A DNA stretch of 64,000 bases from NCBI GenBank assembly GCA_023434025.1, contig JAEYTL010000037.1, forward strand, positions 62,001 through 126,000, given 5' to 3'. Every line of letters begins with the position of its first letter. Position 1 is the stretch's first letter. The notes under the pieces were generated by a model. The model ran no database searches and was not told the DNA's origin. It was given only the letters and a program-made list of their open reading frames with translations. The position numbers and the translations under genes are program-made. The stretch is from Bacteroidota bacterium (GTDB taxonomy: Bacteria > Bacteroidota > Bacteroidia > Flavobacteriales > Flavobacteriaceae). This document shows positions 1-9,284 of this stretch, in pieces.

Positions 1-39
1 ATTGGATAATAATTCATGGTTATCATTTAAAATAGAATT

Positions 40-816
40 ATGCGAATCAAAAATTTAATCATATTAATGTTAATTTCAGGGTTATTCACAATGTGTGCTC
101 CAAGCCGTCCAGCGGTTGTTTCTCATCCGGAACCGCCACCAATGTGGGGTCCGGTAGGATATGACCAGGTCAGATATTATTATTTCCCTGATATGATGGT
201 TTATTATGATGTGCACTCATCTATGTTTATTTACTCCAGAGGAAACAGGTGGGTAAGTGCGTATTATTTACCCAGCCATTACGGACATTTTGATTTGTAC
301 AACAGTTATAAAGTTGGGCTGACGGATTATTATGGCCCATCTCCCTATCATAATTTTAACAGGCACAGGCAACAATATGCAGTGGGAAGTCGATGGCCGG
401 CACAACAGACAATCGGCACAAGAGGACAGTCCGGAAACCATTATGCTCCAACCAGGCCACGTACTTCTTCAGCACAGGGAACCAGAGGGAATAGTACCCA
501 ACAAGGTTCGGTCAGAGCAAATACAACACGGGCAAGTGAGACAAATGCCGGCACAAGGGCAACGACACCTTCTGTACAGAGCCAATCAGGAACAAGAACA
601 CCCACCACTTCTGCTACGCCGAGACCAACGCAAACCGCACCAAGAACAACACCGGCAGAAACACGTTCAAATACCAGATTATCGCAACCGGATGCCCGTG
701 CAGTGAGAGAAAGAACGGAACAAATAAGACAACAGAACAGGAGTGTTATACCGGCTCAGAGAAATACAGGAACTAACTCTTCTACCCGAACAAGAAGTGG
801 TGGGAGAGGAAATTAA
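40..816 (+). CDS. Putative lipoprotein with low-complexity tail
   Basis: I do not recognise a characterised family. The 258-residue product starts with a hydrophobic signal ending in a lipobox-like LFTMC, so Cys19 is probably lipidated. Residues ~25-120 form a Tyr/Pro-rich segment (many YY and SxY motifs) that may fold. From ~120 to the end it is low-complexity Thr/Arg/Gln/Ser/Asn, rich in basic residues and without hydrophobic stretches, so it is probably disordered. The first ATG of the frame directly precedes the signal peptide, which supports the start. It probably sits in the outer membrane or periplasm. Function unknown. Confidence 0.7.
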   Translation: MRIKNLIILMLISGLFTMCAPSRPAVVSHPEPPPMWGPVGYDQVRYYYFPDMMVYYDVHSSMFIYSRGNRWVSAYYLPSHYGHFDLYNSYKVGLTDYYGPSPYHNFNRHRQQYAVGSRWPAQQTIGTRGQSGNHYAPTRPRTSSAQGTRGNSTQQGSVRANTTRASETNAGTRATTPSVQSQSGTRTPTTSATPRPTQTAPRTTPAETRSNTRLSQPDARAVRERTEQIRQQNRSVIPAQRNTGTNSSTRTRSGGRGN

Positions 817-861
817 AACCGTGATCTTTTTTAAGACTTAAAAATCAATAAGCATTTGTAG

Positions 862-869
862 TATATTTG
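862..869 (+). promoter_or_regulatory. -7 promoter box (TATATTTG)
   Basis: Exact match to the Bacteroidota -7 consensus TAnnTTTG, ending 21 bases before the chosen ATG at 891. The kmo (3359) and DUF2339 (4773) genes have the same box at nearly the same distance, which supports all three. No good TTTG -33 box is seen at the usual spacing. Confidence 0.45.
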
Positions 870-890
870 TTTATTGATTTTTGTTTTTTT

Positions 891-3284
891 ATGAAGTTTC
901 TAAAAAAAATTACCCTTTTCTTTATTCTGTTTTTGGTTTTAATTTTATTGTGTCTTCTTGGTTACGGATTCTATCTTAAACCTAAATATGATGGAGAACT
1001 GGCCTTGAAATCCATCCGGAAAGAAACCACCGTTTATTTTGATGAATACGGAATTCCACACATTTATGCTCAATCGCAAAAAGATGCCATGACCACTTTA
1101 GGCTATGTGCATGCTCAGGACAGATTATGGCAAATGGAACTCATGCGAAGAATTGCTCCGGGAAGGTTATCGGAGATTTTTGGTTCGGTAATGTTAAAAA
1201 ATGACAGGTTTTTTAAAGGTTTGGGCATTGAGGAAAATTCGGAAAAAGCCATTGCCCAATTGGATAAAAGCAGCGAAAGCTATCAGTTAACGTTAGCTTA
1301 TTTAGATGGGATTAACCAATTTTTAGAAGGAGGTCAAACACCGATAGAGTTTCAATTGGTAGGTGTTACCAAAGAAAAATTTACCCTCAAAGATGTGTAC
1401 AATATTTTCGGTTACATGTCTTTCAGTTTTGCAATGGCACAAAAAACGGATCCGTTACTTACCGATATTCGGGATGAATTGGGAATGGATTACCTCAAAG
1501 ATTTTGGTCTTGACGGTTCACTGGCCCACACGCAATTGAAAAGTTTTAAAGGAAAATCAGAAGCTTATTCCGAAATTTCAAAATCGGTAGCTTTGTTATT
1601 GGAAAAATCACCTATACCGCCATTTATTGGGAGCAACTGTTGGGTGGTTGGGCCGAAAAAAACAAAGAGCGGAAAAGTGTTGTTTGCCAACGATCCGCAC
1701 ATTGGATTTTCGCAACCCGCCACATGGTATGAAGCCCATATCGTAACACCTGATTATGAAATGTACGGTTATTATTTAGCCGGAACACCTTTTCCGCTTT
1801 TGGGGCACAACCGACAGTATGTGTATGGGTTGACGATGTTTGAAAACGATGATATGGATTTCTATATAGAGGCCGATAATCCGGAGAATGAAAACCAGTA
1901 TCAAACGCCGGAAGGGTTTAAAAACTACCAGTTTTCAGAAAAAATAATTAAAGTAAAAGACAGCTCGGATGTGGTTTTAAAGATCAAAAAATCGCATCAT
2001 GGCCCTTTGATGAACGGGTTGGTTGACGGATTGAAACAAGACCGACCCATTTCGATGTGGTGGACGTATTTACAGCATAAAAATCAGATTTTAGAAGCAG
2101 TTTATGCCCTTTCTCATGCCAGAGATTTAGCTGATTTTCATCAAAGTATTGAGTTGATTGCTGCTCCGGGCTTGAACATCATGTATGGTGATGCCGAAGG
2201 AAATATTGCCTGGATCACTTCCGGAAAGTTGTATAAAATGCCGGAACATGTTAATGCCAATTTCATGCTCGATGGAGCAAATGGAAAAGATGAACAGAAA
2301 GAATATTATGATTTTTCAGAAAATCCGTATGCCATTAATCCGGATTGGAATTATGTGTATTCTTCCAATAATCAGGTTGAACCGATTAAGGGCTATTTGT
2401 ATCCGGGGTATTATTTGCCGGAAGACCGGGCCAAACGGATTGTACAATTATTGAAGCCTAAAAACGATTGGACAAAAGAAGATTTTATGAGCATGATAAA
2501 CGATGATGTTTCGTCTGTAGCTCCCTCAATCGTACAAAATATTTTAAGCGGAATTTCCCGAAACGAGATGTCAGAAACCGAAAAAGCCGCTGTTTCAGTA
2601 CTTCAAAAATGGAATGGAAACAATGGGTTGTCTGCTGTTGCACCTGTCATTTACAATCAATTCATGTTTTATTATCTTCAAAATACGTTTGAAGACGAAT
2701 TGGGCAAAGACCGTTTTTCTAACTTGCTCGGCACGCATATTATGAAGCAAATGATTGCTTTTCAAATTGCCAATGAATCGTCACCATGGTGGGATGACAA
2801 ATCAACACCGGACAAAAAAGAAACCCGAGAAGATATTTTGACGCATTCGTTCCGGCAAACGGTTACTCACTTAGAAAAGAAATTAGGCAATCAGGTTTCC
2901 GATTGGACATGGAATAAAGTGCATACGGTAGAGCACAAACATCCGTTGGGCGAAGTTGCGGCTTTACGAAGTTGTTTCAATGTGGGTCCGTTTGAAATCA
3001 ATGGTTCGAACGAAGTTATTAATAATTTGATGTTTACGTTTACCGAAGCGGGTAATCACCAGGTAAAAGCCGGGCCTTCCACCCGAAGAATCATTGATTT
3101 TTCAGATATTGAAAACAGCGTAAGCATTTTGCCTACCGGCCAATCCGGCAATCCGTTGAGTAAACATTACAAGGATCAGGCGGTACTATACAACGAAGGC
3201 AAATTCCGGAAGATGAAAATGAATAAGAAGGAGATTGAGGCGAACTCAAGGAAATTGGTGTTTAAGCCGGCCAAAGATAAATAG
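891..3284 (+). CDS. Penicillin acylase family Ntn hydrolase
   Basis: Penicillin amidase (S45) family protein of 797 residues. These enzymes cleave amide bonds (beta-lactam side chains, acyl-homoserine lactones or other N-acyl compounds) after autocatalytic cleavage into alpha and beta chains. An N-terminal membrane segment (residues ~1-25) is followed by the alpha-chain signature with YGIPHIYA and YVHAQDRLWQM. The nucleophile is Ser248 in GSNCWVVG, which would become the beta-chain N-terminus; NDPHIGF follows as in the family. The C-terminal GPFEINGSNEV and AGPSTRRIID motifs also fit. The frame is open from a TTG at 867, but the ATG at 891 follows a good -7 box and starts the membrane anchor. 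The natural substrate cannot be read from sequence. Confidence 0.9.
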   Translation: MKFLKKITLFFILFLVLILLCLLGYGFYLKPKYDGELALKSIRKETTVYFDEYGIPHIYAQSQKDAMTTLGYVHAQDRLWQMELMRRIAPGRLSEIFGSVMLKNDRFFKGLGIEENSEKAIAQLDKSSESYQLTLAYLDGINQFLEGGQTPIEFQLVGVTKEKFTLKDVYNIFGYMSFSFAMAQKTDPLLTDIRDELGMDYLKDFGLDGSLAHTQLKSFKGKSEAYSEISKSVALLLEKSPIPPFIGSNCWVVGPKKTKSGKVLFANDPHIGFSQPATWYEAHIVTPDYEMYGYYLAGTPFPLLGHNRQYVYGLTMFENDDMDFYIEADNPENENQYQTPEGFKNYQFSEKIIKVKDSSDVVLKIKKSHHGPLMNGLVDGLKQDRPISMWWTYLQHKNQILEAVYALSHARDLADFHQSIELIAAPGLNIMYGDAEGNIAWITSGKLYKMPEHVNANFMLDGANGKDEQKEYYDFSENPYAINPDWNYVYSSNNQVEPIKGYLYPGYYLPEDRAKRIVQLLKPKNDWTKEDFMSMINDDVSSVAPSIVQNILSGISRNEMSETEKAAVSVLQKWNGNNGLSAVAPVIYNQFMFYYLQNTFEDELGKDRFSNLLGTHIMKQMIAFQIANESSPWWDDKSTPDKKETREDILTHSFRQTVTHLEKKLGNQVSDWTWNKVHTVEHKHPLGEVAALRSCFNVGPFEINGSNEVINNLMFTFTEAGNHQVKAGPSTRRIIDFSDIENSVSILPTGQSGNPLSKHYKDQAVLYNEGKFRKMKMNKKEIEANSRKLVFKPAKDK

Positions 3285-3328
3285 GCTATAAATTTCCTTT
3301 TAGTTAAGTCTTACTGAACAAATATGCG

Positions 3329-3336
3329 TATTTTTG
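3329..3336 (+). promoter_or_regulatory. -7 promoter box (TATTTTTG) of kmo
   Basis: TAnnTTTG match ending 22 bases before the kmo ATG. No clear -33 TTTG at the usual spacing. Confidence 0.4.
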
Positions 3337-3358
3337 TAATCCAATTTTTGAATTTATC

Positions 3359-4702
3359 ATGCAAACCCCACAAAAAATTGCTGTTGTTGGTTCCGGATTG
3401 GTTGGGACGTTGTTGGCAATATACCTCAAAAAATTAGGACACGCCGTTCATGTTTTTGATCGCAGTCCGGACATCCGAACCGTCGAATTTTCAGGGCGTT
3501 CCATTAACCTGGTCATGTCAGACCGCGGTTGGAAAGCGTTGGATGATATTGGTCTGACCGAAGAAATCAAAAAAATTGGCATCCCGGTAGATAAGCGTGC
3601 CATTCACTTAAAAGATGCTAAGTTGAATTACCAACATTACGGTAAAGAAGGCGAGGCTATTTATTCCTTATCCAGAGGGGTTTTAAACCGGAAGATGATT
3701 GATTTAGCCGAAGCCGCCGGCGTGGAGTTTTTTTTTGAACATCGTATATGGGATGTTACTTTAGCGGATGCTACACTGCATATCGGTGAAACGGAAAGAG
3801 GGGAGTGGACGCCGTTGAAATATGATAAAGTGTTTGGAGCTGATGGAGCTTTTTCCCGCATCAGGCACCGCATGCAACGCCAAAGTATGTTTAATTATTC
3901 GCAGGAATTTTTGAATATTGGGTACAAAGAATTACATATTCCTGCGAATCCGGACGGTTCGCATAAAATTGATAAAAATTCACTGCACATCTGGCCCCGG
4001 GGCAATTTCATGCTGATGGCTCTGGCCAATTTAAACGGATCATTTACTTGTACGTTGTTCATGCCGTTTGAGGGTGAAAACTCGTTTGAAAGTTTGAAAG
4101 ACGAAAAAATGTTGGTCGATTTCTTTGCCGAATTTTTTCCGGATACCAAAGACGTAATTCCGGATTTGGTTCGTGATTTCTTCAAGAATCCGACAAGCTA
4201 TCTGGTGATGATGAAGTGTTTCCCGTGGACACATGTAGATAATGTGGCTTTAATCGGTGATTCCGCTCACGCCATTGTGCCGTTTTACGGCCACGGCATG
4301 AATGCCGGTTTTGAAGATATTACCGTGTTGAGTGAAATGATTTTGAAATATGGTAACGATTGGGAAGCCATTTTTAAAGCCTACGAAAGATCGAGAAAAC
4401 CGAATGCCGATGCGATTGCCGAACTTTCGTATCGAAATTTTGTAGAAATGAGTGCCAAAACCGCCGATGAGAACTTTTTGTTGCAAAAGAAAATTGAGAA
4501 GTGGTTTTCAGACAAGCACCCGGACAAATGGATGCCGCTCTACAGCCGGGTTACCTTTAGTCTGCAGCCTTATGCGGAAGCATTAGCCATCGGTGATTTT
4601 CAAAATAAAATCATGGAAGAAGTGATGCAAATGGAAGATATTGAAGGAAAATGGAATAGTGCAGAAGTGGAGGAGAAGATTATTTCGCTTTTAAAGTCCT
4701 GA
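3359..4702 (+). CDS. kmo: Kynurenine 3-monooxygenase
   Basis: FAD-dependent aromatic hydroxylase (447 residues) converting L-kynurenine to 3-hydroxykynurenine with NADPH and O2, in oxidative tryptophan degradation. Visible are the N-terminal dinucleotide-binding GSGLVG (11-16), the family motif FSGRSINLVMSDRGW, the D-G region GADGAFSRIRHRM, and the second FAD motif GDSAHAIVPFYGHGMNAGFED near residues 300-320. Length and motif order match bacterial KMO, and the C-terminal helices place it near the membrane in this family. No other kynurenine-pathway gene lies nearby, so the rest of the pathway must be elsewhere. It has its own -7 box and appears monocistronic. Confidence 0.95.
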   Translation: MQTPQKIAVVGSGLVGTLLAIYLKKLGHAVHVFDRSPDIRTVEFSGRSINLVMSDRGWKALDDIGLTEEIKKIGIPVDKRAIHLKDAKLNYQHYGKEGEAIYSLSRGVLNRKMIDLAEAAGVEFFFEHRIWDVTLADATLHIGETERGEWTPLKYDKVFGADGAFSRIRHRMQRQSMFNYSQEFLNIGYKELHIPANPDGSHKIDKNSLHIWPRGNFMLMALANLNGSFTCTLFMPFEGENSFESLKDEKMLVDFFAEFFPDTKDVIPDLVRDFFKNPTSYLVMMKCFPWTHVDNVALIGDSAHAIVPFYGHGMNAGFEDITVLSEMILKYGNDWEAIFKAYERSRKPNADAIAELSYRNFVEMSAKTADENFLLQKKIEKWFSDKHPDKWMPLYSRVTFSLQPYAEALAIGDFQNKIMEEVMQMEDIEGKWNSAEVEEKIISLLKS

Positions 4703-4743
4703 TTTTTTATAGATTATTACTCCAAATCACTATAATTTTCTGT

Positions 4744-4751
4744 TATATTTG
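4744..4751 (+). promoter_or_regulatory. -7 promoter box (TATATTTG)
   Basis: TAnnTTTG match ending 21 bases before the DUF2339 gene start, the same distance as for the two preceding genes. Confidence 0.45.
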
Positions 4752-4772
4752 TTTAGATATAACTGATAATTT

Positions 4773-7280
4773 ATGGAAGCTTTCTTTTTATTTGTCATAC
4801 TCGTTCTGCTTATAATCATTTTATCAAAGCTTGGTTCAAAATTTTTTTTACTGAATACGAAAGTTGATAAAATTGACAGAAATGTCGAAAAGCTTCAGCA
4901 ACAATTAAAAGATATTGAGGAGAAATGGAAATCCTTAAAACCGGAAGCGGTTGCAGAAAAATCAGAGGTAATTGAAAAACCGGTTGAAATGCCTGAAAAG
5001 GAAGTGTCTGTTATGCCGCAGGTTCAGGAAGTGAGAGAAGCAATTCAGACGCCCAAACCGGAAACGCCAAAACCCAAACCCAAACCGGAAGTTGTTACTT
5101 TTCAGCAACCGGAAGTAAAAAAAGCCGTTCAGATTCCGCAAAAGTCATGGTTTGAATCGTTTAAAGAAAAAAATCCCGATTTAGAAAAATTTATTGGAGA
5201 AAATCTCATTAACAAAATCGGTATTCTGATTTTGGTTCTGGGAATTAGTTTTTTTGTAAAATATGCTATCGATAAAGATTGGATCAACGAACCGGCACGG
5301 GTTGGAATCGGTATTTTATGCGGTTCACTTTTGATGGGAATTGCTCATAAGCTTAAGAAAAATTATGCGGCTTTCAGTTCTGTTATTGTGGCGGGAGCCA
5401 TTAGTGTTTTCTATTTTACAATTGCCATTGCATTTCATGAATACCGGTTGTTTAGCCAAACCACAGCCTTTATAATCATGGTGGTGATCACGGCGTTCAG
5501 TGCTTTGGTTTCGGTCTCATACAACCGGCAGGAGTTGGCTGTGCTCACGTTGATCGGTGGTTTTGCAGTGCCGTTTATGTTGAGTACCGGTGAAGGAAAT
5601 TATGTTGTGCTTTTTACCTACATAGCAATTTTAAATGCCGGGATTTTGGGAATTGCTTACTTTAAAAAATGGAAAACAGTTTCCGTTTTATCGTTCGTAT
5701 TTACCTATTTGTTGTTTACATCCTGGTACACCAAAGAATTATATGATAACACCTTGCCACATCAGGGTGCTTTACTTTTTGCTTCGGTTTTCTATTTTAT
5801 TTTTACAATACAACTGGTGTTAAATAACATCAGAAACAAAGGTGCTTTTTCAACGTTGGAGTTCATTGTTTTAATAGCCAATAATTTTGTTTTCTTCGGG
5901 TTAGGAATGGGAATTATCCACAACTGGGGCATTGGTTTAAAAGGATTGTTTACGTTATTGCTGGCGGTGTATAATCTGATTTATGCGTCTGTTCTTTACC
6001 GGAAATTCGGATTAGACAAGAATGCCATTTATTTGTTAATCGGTCTGACTTTAACCTTTGCCACATTAACCATTCCGTTGCAATTTGAAGGAAATCAGAT
6101 TACGTTATTCTGGGCTGCCGAAGCGGTGCTGTTATTCTGGCTGTCTCAAAAATCAAAGATCAGTTACTTTAAAATGGCAGCTATTCTGGTGCAATTACTC
6201 ACGCTGATCAGCTTGATGATGGATTGGGATTTGTTTTACGGTGTTTACCGTGAAGAAAAATTAAGTATTTTTCTTAATCCCATATTTATTACAGGGATAG
6301 TAGTGGTTTGTTCTTTGGTTGCCACTGTCTATCTGTTTAAAAAAGAATCGGAACAGCTTGCATTTTTTACCATAACCTTCAATCCGCAATTGTATAAAAA
6401 TACGCTGATTTATGTAACAGTATTGGTCATTTATTTTGTTGGAATGTTTGAAATAAATTACCAGTCCGTTAGTTATCAGAAAAATGATTACAGTGCTTTG
6501 GCAATACCGTTAACCTATCATTTTGTGTTTTCGGCGGTATTGGTTTATGTTGGTTTACAGTCAAAAAAAGCACTGGTATTAAAAGTGGTAACCTTGATTT
6601 CATTCGTTGATATTTTTGCCTATGTGGTTTTATATTACAATGTTCCATCCAAAGAATTTGCTGAGAATTTTTACATCAATTCCAACGCAACGGTCGCATT
6701 TTATTTACATTACATCCTGTTGGCTTGTTTGATTTATTTTGTAATTATTCTGGCCAAACAAATAAAAGGAGAGGCAAGCCTTACGGTTTTAAAATCAAAG
6801 CCTGCTATTTGGGTACTGGTTTTTTGTGTGGTTTATATTCTGAGCAACGAACTCATCGTACACAGTTTGTTTTTTGCCGATAAAGCTGAAATAATCAATG
6901 ATGTAAATAAGGCAATGACAAATTTAGCGTATGAGCCAACGGATGATTATTACAAAGGTTTTTTATTTGACGAAGAAATTATGCGTATCAAAAAGCAAGT
7001 CATAAAAATTGGCTATCCGGTTTTATGGGGAATTTTATCGTTTGTAATTTTGATCATCGGAATTAAACGAAATTGGAAACAGCTCAGGATTATTGCTCTT
7101 TCTTTGCTGGGATTAACCATTCTGAAATTATTTGTTTATGATATCAATAATGTATCGGAAACCGGAAAGATTATTGCCTTTATTTTATTGGGTGTACTCA
7201 TTTTAATTATATCGTTTGTGTATCAGAAAATTAAAAGACTGGTTGTCGATAATCCTAATTCAGCATCAGATGAAAAATAG
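4773..7280 (+). CDS. DUF2339 polytopic membrane protein
   Basis: Large integral membrane protein (835 residues). An N-terminal anchor (~1-22) is followed by a short coiled coil (~28-55), then a Pro/Lys/Glu-rich linker with repeated KPETPKPKPKP-type sequence, then more than twenty hydrophobic segments to the C-terminus. The first of these begins LINKIGILILVLGISFFVKYAID, typical of DUF2339. The biochemical role is not established; the family is thought to act in the envelope. Its end overlaps the next gene by 11 bases, implying translational coupling and joint function with the DUF3999 protein. Confidence 0.85.
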   Translation: MEAFFLFVILVLLIIILSKLGSKFFLLNTKVDKIDRNVEKLQQQLKDIEEKWKSLKPEAVAEKSEVIEKPVEMPEKEVSVMPQVQEVREAIQTPKPETPKPKPKPEVVTFQQPEVKKAVQIPQKSWFESFKEKNPDLEKFIGENLINKIGILILVLGISFFVKYAIDKDWINEPARVGIGILCGSLLMGIAHKLKKNYAAFSSVIVAGAISVFYFTIAIAFHEYRLFSQTTAFIIMVVITAFSALVSVSYNRQELAVLTLIGGFAVPFMLSTGEGNYVVLFTYIAILNAGILGIAYFKKWKTVSVLSFVFTYLLFTSWYTKELYDNTLPHQGALLFASVFYFIFTIQLVLNNIRNKGAFSTLEFIVLIANNFVFFGLGMGIIHNWGIGLKGLFTLLLAVYNLIYASVLYRKFGLDKNAIYLLIGLTLTFATLTIPLQFEGNQITLFWAAEAVLLFWLSQKSKISYFKMAAILVQLLTLISLMMDWDLFYGVYREEKLSIFLNPIFITGIVVVCSLVATVYLFKKESEQLAFFTITFNPQLYKNTLIYVTVLVIYFVGMFEINYQSVSYQKNDYSALAIPLTYHFVFSAVLVYVGLQSKKALVLKVVTLISFVDIFAYVVLYYNVPSKEFAENFYINSNATVAFYLHYILLACLIYFVIILAKQIKGEASLTVLKSKPAIWVLVFCVVYILSNELIVHSLFFADKAEIINDVNKAMTNLAYEPTDDYYKGFLFDEEIMRIKKQVIKIGYPVLWGILSFVILIIGIKRNWKQLRIIALSLLGLTILKLFVYDINNVSETGKIIAFILLGVLILIISFVYQKIKRLVVDNPNSASDEK

Positions 7281-8487
7281 TATAAGTGTTTGGTTCTTTT
7301 ATTTGACAGCCGTTTGGGGATATAGTCAAACGTATTCCGGAAAATTATCAGAAGTAGAATCCAACGGACTGCACCTGGTGTTGTTACATCCCGAAGTTCG
7401 TTCAGCTTTGCGGGCCAATACGGATTTTTTCAGGATTTCAGATCGACATAAAAAAGAAGTTTCTTTTGTTGATTATGTTCCCCAAAATGAGAACAACCGG
7501 CAATTTGCAGGATGGAGAATCATTGACAAATCAGCGGTAAAAGACTCTGTTACTTCTGTTGTTATAGCCAATGAAAAAGCGGTTACCGTAAATAGTCTGG
7601 TTGTTTTTATCAGCAATACTTCCTTAGATAAAAAATATGCCGTCAGCGGAAGCAATGATGGCAAAGACTGGTTTGGTCTGACCCAGAACCAATGGTTAAA
7701 CAACCTGAAAAGTGATCAGAATAAACAGGTTGAAAAAGTAATTTCGATTCCGGTAAACAATTATAAATTCCTGAAGATTGATTTTTCCGATAAAAATTCG
7801 CTCCCTGTAAATGTAGAAAAGGCAGGGGTTTATGAATCAGAAATAAATAATATAAATCAAATAGCGTTAGACGGTTTTACAACAGAAACCATTCAGAAAG
7901 ACAAAACCACACAAATTATCATACGTTTTAAGTCGCCGCAAGTTGTTTCAAAAATACAGTTTGACATTGCTTCTGATCTGTATCACCGAAACGCTAAAAT
8001 TTTAGTCAATAAATCCCGGAAAGTAAAAAAGAGAACAGAAAACTATCAGCAGGAACTCTTTTCATTTCTGTTGAATTCAAAATCAAACACCAGTTTTTTG
8101 CTGAACGATTTTTTTGAAAAAGAATTTATCATCGCAATTGAAAACGAAGATAATCAGCCGCTGGAGATTCAAAAAGTTGCTTTGTTTCAGACACCGGCTT
8201 ATGTTTTGGCAAATTTGAAAGCAGGTGAGGAATATTCGGTAATCGTTGATACAACGTTGACGAAACCCAATTATGATCTGTTGAATTTTGAACCCGAAAA
8301 CACACGAACATTGAAAGTTGTAAATATTGAAAATTTCTCAACATCAGCTCACGGAGAAAAACCAAAAGCACAGCTTGAGTTCTGGCAGACCAAATGGTTT
8401 ATGTGGCTTTCAATTCTGATTGGTGTTATGATGGTGGGTTATTTTGCTTTTGGTTTGCTGAAAGATGTAAAAAGAGAGGGCGAATAA
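7270..8487 (+). CDS. DUF3999 family protein, partner of DUF2339
   Basis: A 405-residue protein with a signal peptide (ending near GYSQ), a large mainly beta periplasmic region, and one C-terminal membrane segment (~WFMWLSILIGVMMVGYFAFG) with a short basic cytoplasmic tail. This layout matches DUF3999 proteins, which often sit next to DUF2339 genes. The frame is open from 7216, but the ATG at 7270 gives the signal peptide and a normal 11-base overlap. A discoidin-like fold in the middle (SNDGKDWFGL) is suggested but not certain. Function unknown; probably an envelope complex with the preceding protein. Confidence 0.8.
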   Translation: MKNSISVWFFYLTAVWGYSQTYSGKLSEVESNGLHLVLLHPEVRSALRANTDFFRISDRHKKEVSFVDYVPQNENNRQFAGWRIIDKSAVKDSVTSVVIANEKAVTVNSLVVFISNTSLDKKYAVSGSNDGKDWFGLTQNQWLNNLKSDQNKQVEKVISIPVNNYKFLKIDFSDKNSLPVNVEKAGVYESEINNINQIALDGFTTETIQKDKTTQIIIRFKSPQVVSKIQFDIASDLYHRNAKILVNKSRKVKKRTENYQQELFSFLLNSKSNTSFLLNDFFEKEFIIAIENEDNQPLEIQKVALFQTPAYVLANLKAGEEYSVIVDTTLTKPNYDLLNFEPENTRTLKVVNIENFSTSAHGEKPKAQLEFWQTKWFMWLSILIGVMMVGYFAFGLLKDVKREGE

Positions 8488-8497
8488 AACAGAACAA

Positions 8498-8860
8498 TCA
8501 ATCTTCACGATGTACCTTCTCAAAATCAAATGCCGGCTGGCAAATGGCGAGGTATTCGCAAGGTTCTTCAAACGGATTGGCATATTGAACCCGTGTATTT
8601 TTTTCTATTTTGATGGATTGACCTGCTTCCAAAACAATCGTTTCACCCTCAACAATAAACTGTTTTTTGCCTTTGATGATAAAGGTGTATTCGTCGAATT
8701 CAGGGGTCTGAAAAGGTTCGCTCCAATGTGGCGGAGCAATCATGTGGGCAATGGAAATGTTGCGGTTGCCATCTGAAGCTTTGCCGAAATGTTCGGCAAT
8801 TATTTTTCCGTCATCCGTCGGAACGAAGAAGGGTGATTTTTGAATTTTGTGTTTTTTCAT
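8498..8860 (-). CDS. Small cupin-domain protein
   Basis: Single-domain cupin of 120 residues. Motif 1 is seen around HMIAPPHWSEPFQTPEFDEYTFIIKGKKQF and motif 2 around LEAGQSIKIEKNTRVQYANPFEEPCEYLAIC. Some metal-binding positions deviate from the G(X)5HXH consensus, so metal binding is uncertain. It converges on the DUF3999 gene and lies 12 bases downstream of the DUF486 gene, probably in one operon. Function unknown; such proteins often bind small ligands or act as isomerases or dioxygenase relatives. Confidence 0.75.
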   Translation of the reverse strand: MKKHKIQKSPFFVPTDDGKIIAEHFGKASDGNRNISIAHMIAPPHWSEPFQTPEFDEYTFIIKGKKQFIVEGETIVLEAGQSIKIEKNTRVQYANPFEEPCEYLAICQPAFDFEKVHRED

Positions 8861-8872
8861 CTGGTCTATTCT

Positions 8873-9241
8873 CTATTTTCTGAATATAAAATACACGGCC
8901 AGCACCAAACAGCACATTCCCGCAAAATGATTCCATTTAAAGGTTTCGGTTTTAAAGAACAGCATTGAAAAGATAACAAAAATTACTAACGTAATGACTT
9001 CCTGAATGACCTTTAACTGCAGTAATGAAAAAGGGCCGCCATTTCCTTCATAACCGATTCGGTTGGCCGGAACCTGAAAAAAATATTCAAACAAGGCCAG
9101 CCCCCAGCTGATTAAGACGATGGTGATTAATCCGGCATTTTCAAACCATTTCAGGTCTTTAAACTTCAAATGGCCGTACCAGGCCAATGTCATGAATATA
9201 TTGGAAAGTATGAGCAGTCCGATGGTGAGGAATCCTTTCAT
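8873..9241 (-). CDS. DUF486 / DMT-like small membrane protein
   Basis: A 122-residue protein with four hydrophobic helices, matching the DUF486 family related to small multidrug-resistance/DMT proteins. Characteristic stretches are LSNIFMTLAWYGHLKF, LISWGLALFEYFFQVPANRIGY and the C-terminal FKWNHFAGMCCLVLAVYF. It probably functions as an oligomer in the inner membrane. Substrate unknown. Confidence 0.85.
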   Translation of the reverse strand: MKGFLTIGLLILSNIFMTLAWYGHLKFKDLKWFENAGLITIVLISWGLALFEYFFQVPANRIGYEGNGGPFSLLQLKVIQEVITLVIFVIFSMLFFKTETFKWNHFAGMCCLVLAVYFIFRK

Positions 9242-9284
9242 GTTTAAGAAGTTTTTAGCTGTCGTCTCCTTTGGAGAGGGGGTT

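Noticed and set aside
332..706. Open frame inside the first lipoprotein gene
   Set aside because: It is a shadow in another frame of a low-complexity coding region and has no signal or motif.
867..890. TTG start for the penicillin acylase
   Set aside because: Eight codons of the upstream frame overlap a -7 promoter box; the ATG at 891 follows it at the usual distance.
7216..7269. Upstream start for the DUF3999 gene
   Set aside because: It is inside the DUF2339 coding region and would remove the signal peptide from the N-terminus.
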